From assembly GCA_024402455.1 (NCBI GenBank), contig JAKSTS010000021.1, positions 1-24,472 on the forward strand: 24,472 nt of DNA, read 5' to 3'. Below the pieces are notes generated by a model that was given only the letters and a program-made list of their open reading frames with translations, had not been told where the DNA came from and searched no databases. This document shows, piece by piece, positions 20,169 through 24,472 of the stretch (positions within the stretch are counted from its first letter, which is position 1; the number at the start of each line of letters is the position of its first letter). A program made the translations under genes and the position numbers. Origin of the DNA: Treponemataceae bacterium (GTDB lineage Bacteria > Spirochaetota > Spirochaetia > Treponematales > Treponemataceae).

Positions 20169-22262
20169 ATGACCACCAATGTATTGCGTTCTGTTATTGA
20201 TGTTGATCCTGCAAAATGTATTAACTGTCGCCGTTGTATTGCAGCTTGTCCGGTCAAATTTTGCAATGATGCATCAGGAGATCATGTAAAGGTTATCAGT
20301 GAAATTTGTATCGGATGCGGTGCATGTATTTCGGCTTGTCCGACAGGTGCCCGTGTCGGTGTAGATGATTCGGCACAGTTTTTTAAAGCAATTGAAAATA
20401 AAGAGCGCATAGTTGCAATTGTTGCACCAGCTATTGCAACATGTTTTGATGGAAATTATAAAGCTTTTAACGGATGGCTTGCTTCATTGGGCATTTCTGC
20501 AATTTTCGATGTCAGTTATGGTGCAGAATTGACCGTAAAATCTTATGTTGAATACCTTAAAAAGAACAGTCCAAAAGCTTTTCTTGCTCAGCCATGTCCG
20601 GCGCTTGTTTCGTATATAGAAATTTATAAACCGGATTTGAAAAAATATCTTGCGCCTTTAGACAGCCCTATGGCTCATACAATGAAGATGATCAGGCATT
20701 ATTATCCTGAATATAACAATCATAGAATTGCAGTTATTTCACCTTGTTTTGCAAAGCGCCGTGAATTTGATGCAATCGGTATGGGTGATTATAACGTAAC
20801 AATGCTTTCAATTGAAAAATATATAATTGAGCATAGTGTTCAGCTGTCTAAATATCCTCCACGTGATTTTGATGGGCCAACAGCAGAAAGGGCTGTTCTC
20901 TTTTCTATGCCGGGCGGCTTGATGAGAACCGTTGCACGTGAATTGCCAAAATCGCCTTTGAAAATTAGAAAAGTTGAAGGTGTTCCAGAAGTTTATGAAT
21001 ATTTTAACAGCTTAGACGAAACCTTGAAAAAGAACATAAACATTACTTACAAAGTAATTGACTGTTTGAGCTGTAAATTTGGCTGTAATGGTGGTGCTGG
21101 TACAACAAACAGAAACCGCTCATCTGGTTCTCTTGAATATGACATTGAAAAGAGATGTACAGAGGCTGTTACACAAAACCGCAAGAAATATTTCCTCAGA
21201 ACGACCCGTGGAGCAGAAAAAGCTTTTTCAAAAAGCATGAACAAATACTGGCAGGAAAGCCTCTATAACCGCACTTATTCGGATAGAACTGATATATATG
21301 GTCGATATATAAAACAGCCGTCACACGAAGAAATCCGTCGTGTTCATGTATCAATGCACAAGCGCAAGGCAAGTGACTATTTGAACTGTGGTGCCTGTGG
21401 TTATGCAGACTGTGACCAGATGGCTCTGGCTGTTTTTAATGGTGTTAATAAACCGCAGAACTGCTGTCATTACAATGACCTTGATGTTAAACTTGCTGCA
21501 GAAGAAAGACACGCAAAAGTTAAAGAAGCAATTACAGAAGTTGTTGATTCAAGTGTTGAAAAGTTTAATTCAAATATGGAACAGATTCAGAAGCTTGCAT
21601 TTAAAGCAACTGACATGACAAATTATGTAACACAGTCTTCTGCTTCAATCGAAGAAATGGTTGCAAATATTGCTTCGATTAATCAGGTTCTTGACCAGAA
21701 CACCGAAGCTGTTTCTAACCTTGCATTGGCATCTAATGACGGAAAGAAAGGTTTGAACGTTGTTTCTGAGCATATTAAACAGATTGCGGCAGATTCACAG
21801 AACCTTGTTCAGACAAGTAATGTTATTGAAGAGATTGCAACACAGACTAACCTTCTTGCTATGAATGCTGCAATCGAAGCTGCCCATGCTGGAAATGCAG
21901 GACGCGGTTTTGCTGTTGTTGCAGACGAAATCCGAAAGCTTGCTGAAAATTCAGGAAAACAGGCACAGACAATTTCTGCTGTTTTGAAACAGATTAAGGA
22001 AAAAATCGACAAAACTTCAGAATCTTCTATTGAAGCACAGAAACGATTCGATCAGGTTGTTGAACTTTCACATAAAGTAAAAGAACAGGAAGACGTTATT
22101 AAAAATTCTATAGAAGAGCAGAGCATTGGTGGCAAACAGGTGCTTACTTCTTTGACACAGATGAACGAAGCTTCTGAAGAAGTTAGAAATGAAGTTCAGT
22201 CTTTGTTAAACACAAGTACTGTTATTCAGACAGAAATACAAGACCTTGCAAACAAGGCTTAG
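20169..22262 (+). CDS. Soluble chemoreceptor with ferredoxin and [FeFe]-hydrogenase-like sensor domains
   Basis: This 697-residue protein has four parts. Residues 12-60 are a bacterial ferredoxin with two [4Fe-4S] motifs (Cys17/20/23/27 and Cys47/50/53/57). Residues about 80-340 match the [FeFe]-hydrogenase large-subunit domain, with altered H-cluster motifs: AQPCP (Cys143) instead of [14 protein letters not shown] (Cys193) instead of MPCxxKKxE, and [11 protein letters not shown] (Cys302, Cys306) instead of ACxxGCxxGGG. Residues about 395-435 form another Fe-S motif, [10 protein letters not shown] plus Cys432. Residues 450-697 are a methyl-accepting chemotaxis signalling domain with the conserved hairpin tip around [20 protein letters not shown]. 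No membrane helix or HAMP domain is present. The cluster-binding cysteines are kept but the proton-shuttle cysteine is Pro142, so sensing of H2 or redox state is more likely than catalysis. The start has TAGGAG seven bases upstream. Confidence 0.9.
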   Translation: MTTNVLRSVIDVDPAKCINCRRCIAACPVKFCNDASGDHVKVISEICIGCGACISACPTGARVGVDDSAQFFKAIENKERIVAIVAPAIATCFDGNYKAFNGWLASLGISAIFDVSYGAELTVKSYVEYLKKNSPKAFLAQPCPALVSYIEIYKPDLKKYLAPLDSPMAHTMKMIRHYYPEYNNHRIAVISPCFAKRREFDAIGMGDYNVTMLSIEKYIIEHSVQLSKYPPRDFDGPTAERAVLFSMPGGLMRTVARELPKSPLKIRKVEGVPEVYEYFNSLDETLKKNINITYKVIDCLSCKFGCNGGAGTTNRNRSSGSLEYDIEKRCTEAVTQNRKKYFLRTTRGAEKAFSKSMNKYWQESLYNRTYSDRTDIYGRYIKQPSHEEIRRVHVSMHKRKASDYLNCGACGYADCDQMALAVFNGVNKPQNCCHYNDLDVKLAAEERHAKVKEAITEVVDSSVEKFNSNMEQIQKLAFKATDMTNYVTQSSASIEEMVANIASINQVLDQNTEAVSNLALASNDGKKGLNVVSEHIKQIAADSQNLVQTSNVIEEIATQTNLLAMNAAIEAAHAGNAGRGFAVVADEIRKLAENSGKQAQTISAVLKQIKEKIDKTSESSIEAQKRFDQVVELSHKVKEQEDVIKNSIEEQSIGGKQVLTSLTQMNEASEEVRNEVQSLLNTSTVIQTEIQDLANKA

Positions 22263-22285
22263 CGGCTTAAATTATGCAAATTTGA

Positions 22286-22328
22286 AAAAGCGTTGAAAAG
22301 CATTTATAAGTTTTTCAGCGCTTTTTTT
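22286..22328 (+). terminator. Intrinsic terminator of the hydrogenase-chemoreceptor gene
   Basis: AGCGTTGAAAA (22289-22299) pairs with TTTTCAGCGCT (22312-22322) with one G-U pair, a 12-nt loop and a T run of six or more. It begins 24 bases after the stop codon, so the gene is probably a single-gene unit. Confidence 0.85.
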
Positions 22329-22653
22329 ATATGCTGAAAAGCATCTTAGAGGTACTTTCGGATTTTAAATTTTTAAAATGATGCAGTTTCAAAGTTGTTT
22401 TAAAACTATATTGCTTTTTTTAGCATAAAAGGTATATCTTTTATAAATTAGCTTATCTGTAGTTCCTTTCTGAATAAAGGACAGAAAGAAACATTTTTTA
22501 TAAATTGTGGATAACTTTTAGAAAAAAGGTTTGTTGTATAAAGGAATTGCATCAGGGAAAGCTCTGTAAATTGTAATTTTTAGGAATGACCATTATTATT
22601 GAAAGTATTGATTAGTTGTAATTATTTTGGCAAAAATTTTTGGAGGAATTTAT
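22329..22653. other. AT-rich gap before the M48 protease gene
   Basis: No gene is seen. The gap contains a weak promoter-like pair (TTGCTT 22411-22416 and TATCTT 22435-22440), a perfect 7-bp inverted repeat (ATAAAAG 22425-22431 with CTTTTAT 22438-22444) on the presumed -10, and the terminator-like hairpin at 22462-22499. The sequence that would be the immediate M48 promoter is not obvious. Confidence 0.45.
22462..22499 (+). terminator. Terminator-like hairpin in the M48 upstream region
   Basis: GTTCCTTTCTG (22462-22472) pairs with CAGAAAGAAAC (22482-22492) with one mismatch, then A and six Ts. It stands 155 bases before the protease ATG, with no gene between it and the previous terminator. 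It might be an attenuator or the end of a short RNA. Confidence 0.45.
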
Positions 22654-23499
22654 ATGAAAAGATTTGCAGTGTTTTTTGCGTTTTTGCTGATGGTGCCGTT
22701 TTTTTGCTGTGCGTTCAGCAAAGTTGAAAGCACAGGAAAAAATGCCCTTATTTTGATGTCTCTTGAAGAGGAACAGCAGCTTGGTGCAGAATCTTATAAT
22801 GAAATTTTAAAAGAAAGTACAATTTCAAAAAATGCAACATATAACAAACGTCTTGAAACTGTTGCAAAACGTCTTATTGAAGCTGTTGGAACAGATGCTC
22901 CAGAAGGAACAGAATGGGAATATAATGTAATTGAAGATGATCAGGTAAACGCTTTTGCTGTTCCAGGTGGAAAAATAGCCGTATATTCTGGTCTTATGGC
23001 AATTGCATCTGACGATGAACTTGCTTATGTTGTTGGACACGAACTTGGACACGTAACAGCAAGACATGGTGCACAGCGCATGAGCCAGGAAACAGTAATT
23101 TCTTTGGTTGGTTCGCTTGTTCAAGGTTCGCTCAAATCTGACAGAAGCCAGGCAATTTTTTCTATTGCGTATGGTCTTGGTTCAGAATACGGCCTTGTTC
23201 TTCCATATTCGCGCAAGAATGAATATGAAGCAGATGATTTAGGCAGTTTGTATGCTGCACGTGCTGGCTATAACCCTGACGGTGGTCTTTCAATGCTTAA
23301 AAAGCTTAAAGAACTGGGCGGATCATCATCTGTTCCAGAATGGCTTTCAACACACCCGCTTGATGATAACCGCATTCAGAAACTTCAGCAGCTTTATGAA
23401 CGGAATGTTGCAGAATACAAGAAAGCTGCTGAAGCTCAAAAAGCACAAGAAGCAAAGAATACGAAAAATAATAAAAATTCAAAAGGAAAACGCAGATAG
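22654..23499 (+). CDS. M48-family metalloprotease, exported
   Basis: This 281-residue zinc peptidase has the family motif HEXXH as His129-Glu130-Leu-Gly-His133 (VVGHELGHVTARHGAQR). The likely third ligand is Glu192, in SRKNEYEADDLG. The N-terminus MKRFAVFFAFLLMVPFFCCAF is a signal peptide; cleavage after CCA by signal peptidase I looks possible, and a relaxed spirochaetal lipobox at one of the cysteines cannot be excluded. There are no other membrane helices, so it belongs to the secreted BepA/LoiP-like type that handles misfolded envelope proteins, not the HtpX type. The C-terminus is a Lys/Glu/Asn-rich tail. The start is the ATG at 22654, with TGGAGG close upstream; a TTG at 22627 is less likely. 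Confidence 0.88.
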   Translation: MKRFAVFFAFLLMVPFFCCAFSKVESTGKNALILMSLEEEQQLGAESYNEILKESTISKNATYNKRLETVAKRLIEAVGTDAPEGTEWEYNVIEDDQVNAFAVPGGKIAVYSGLMAIASDDELAYVVGHELGHVTARHGAQRMSQETVISLVGSLVQGSLKSDRSQAIFSIAYGLGSEYGLVLPYSRKNEYEADDLGSLYAARAGYNPDGGLSMLKKLKELGGSSSVPEWLSTHPLDDNRIQKLQQLYERNVAEYKKAAEAQKAQEAKNTKNNKNSKGKRR

Positions 23500-23527
23500 T
23501 TTTCTGAAACATAAAATCATTTAGACA

Positions 23528-23544
23528 GCCAGTTAAACACTGGC
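23528..23544 (+). other. Small hairpin after the M48 protease gene
   Basis: GCCAGT (23528-23533) pairs with ACTGGC (23539-23544) around a TAAAC loop. It directly precedes the terminator and probably stabilises the 3' end. Confidence 0.4.
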
Positions 23545-23550
23545 ATGCAG

Positions 23551-23594
23551 AAAAAGGCAGAATCTGAACATCTGTTTGGATTTTGCCTTTTTTT
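23551..23594 (+). terminator. Intrinsic terminator of the M48 protease gene
   Basis: AAAAAGGCAGAATC (23551-23564) pairs with GATTTTGCCTTTTT (23579-23592) with one G-U pair, and the right arm runs into a T7 tract. This is a strong stem in the right place between the two genes. Confidence 0.85.
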
Positions 23595-23695
23595 ATGCAC
23601 ATTTTAAAATTTTGGGTTACAATAATTTATTGTTGAGGGTTCGGCAAATTTGTCAGAAGCTCAAAGTTTGTTAATCATTCTCTTATGGAGGGAAA

Positions 23696-24472
23696 ATGAA
23701 GAAGTTTTTATTATCTTTTGCTGCAATATTAGCCAGCGTTCTGCTTGTAACAGGCTGTGCTTCGAATGTAAGCAGCAAAGCAGCAGACGATGCAATTTAT
23801 GAATTGGTTGTTCTGCATACAAACGACCACCATGGTGCTGTAGAAACAAAAGACAACTTAGGCGGTCTTGCTTTGCGTGCACAATATGTAAAAGAAATTC
23901 GTGCACAAAACCAGAATGTGCTTTTGCTTGATGCCGGCGACATAAACACAGGAACTGCTTTGTCAAACATGTTCAAAGCAGAACCGGACATAAAAGCTTA
24001 TAACTACATGAAATATGATGCTGTAGCATTGGGAAACCATGAATTTGACAATGATCTTGATGTGCTTGAGAAACAGATTAAGATGGCAGATTTTGCATGG
24101 CTTTCTGCAAACGTTCCGCGTTCAAACGGAAAATATCTTGATAAATCATATATTATAAAAGATTTCAAAGGTTTCCGTGTAGGCATATTTGGACTTACGA
24201 CAAGACGCACACTGACAACATCTATGCCGGATGAATCGCTTGAATTTGCAGATGAAATTGAAGCAGCAAAAACAATGGTAGATTTCCTCCGGAATGAAAA
24301 GAAAGCAGACATTGTTATTCTGCTTGGTCATCTTGGAACAGTTGAAGAAACTGAAGGTCAGGAAACATCTGTTGCAGTTGCAAAAGCTGTTTCTGGAATA
24401 GATTTAATTATTGACGGACATTCACATGCAAATTTGAACGAACCGAAAGCAGTAAACGGAACGCCGATTGTT
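23696..24472 (+). CDS. 5'-nucleotidase/2',3'-cyclic phosphodiesterase-family lipoprotein (partial)
   Basis: The first 259 residues are present; the gene runs off the window. The ATG has GGAGGG five bases upstream. The N-terminus MKKFLLSFAAILASVLLVTGC is a lipoprotein signal with the lipid-modified cysteine at Cys21. The metallophosphatase domain shows HTNDHHG (Asp44, His46), DAGD (Asp79), GNHEFDND (Asn114, His115), GHLG and DGHSHAN, the di-metal ligands of the UshA/CpdB/YfkN family. Such proteins are outside the cytoplasm, or surface-anchored in spirochaetes, and release nucleosides and phosphate from nucleotides. Full-length members have a second, substrate-binding domain of about 200 residues that would lie beyond 24472. 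Confidence 0.9.
   Translation, partial: MKKFLLSFAAILASVLLVTGCASNVSSKAADDAIYELVVLHTNDHHGAVETKDNLGGLALRAQYVKEIRAQNQNVLLLDAGDINTGTALSNMFKAEPDIKAYNYMKYDAVALGNHEFDNDLDVLEKQIKMADFAWLSANVPRSNGKYLDKSYIIKDFKGFRVGIFGLTTRRTLTTSMPDESLEFADEIEAAKTMVDFLRNEKKADIVILLGHLGTVEETEGQETSVAVAKAVSGIDLIIDGHSHANLNEPKAVNGTPIV

Noticed and set aside
1..24472. CRISPR array or cas genes
   Set aside because: No set of three or more regularly spaced identical repeats and no Cas-like protein was found; the repeats seen are in pairs and irregular.

Overview
The window looks like chromosomal DNA from a low-GC, fermentative, host-associated Treponema (Spirochaetota). The taxon is inferred from gene content. PheT is the archaeal/eukaryotic-type form that spirochaetes carry, the enoyl reductase is of the FabV/Ter family known from Treponema denticola, and a soluble chemoreceptor carries an [FeFe]-hydrogenase-like domain. 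No database search was possible.

Region 1 (1-8890) is a patchwork. It opens with an AT-rich orphan ORF and a structured non-coding gap. Next come an SDR-like gene and an MgtC/SapB membrane gene on the minus strand, divergent from a dicarboxylate/amino-acid symporter. Both divergent promoters appear to start transcription at the start codon. An IS200-like element (3.5-4.1 kb) follows, with identical hairpins at its two ends and an altered HUH motif. It abuts a headless acidic coding remnant. pheT (minus) and rocF (plus) diverge from about 6.4 kb. After rocF come a small membrane protein, a stretch of inverted repeats, a decayed Rpn/PD-(D/E)XK-type nuclease tail, and one copy of a dispersed repeat.

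Region 2 (8800-18285) is an almost complete type II fatty-acid synthesis operon in the order fabH-fabD-fabG-fabF-fabZ-fabV-accB-accC-accD-accA. AccABCD makes malonyl-CoA, FabD loads it on ACP, FabH starts chains, and FabF, FabG, FabZ and FabV elongate them. Many junctions overlap. acpP is absent. A strong promoter in front of fabH lies between the arms of a perfect 11-bp inverted repeat, a likely operator. Only fabG and fabV are preceded by longer gaps, and those gaps hold similar sequence elements; a partial third copy follows accA.

Region 3 (18286-24472) holds a small protein with a HypA-like sequence pattern but no zinc-binding cysteines, and a dCMP deaminase-family gene. A 0.9-kb AT-rich gap follows with the second dispersed-repeat copy and a pair of 23-bp direct repeats. 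Then come a 697-residue ferredoxin / [FeFe]-hydrogenase-like / Fe-S / methyl-accepting chemotaxis fusion, an M48 metalloprotease, and the start of a 5'-nucleotidase-family lipoprotein cut by the window end. The hydrogenase-chemoreceptor fusion is the most interesting single gene. No tRNA, rRNA or CRISPR array was found.
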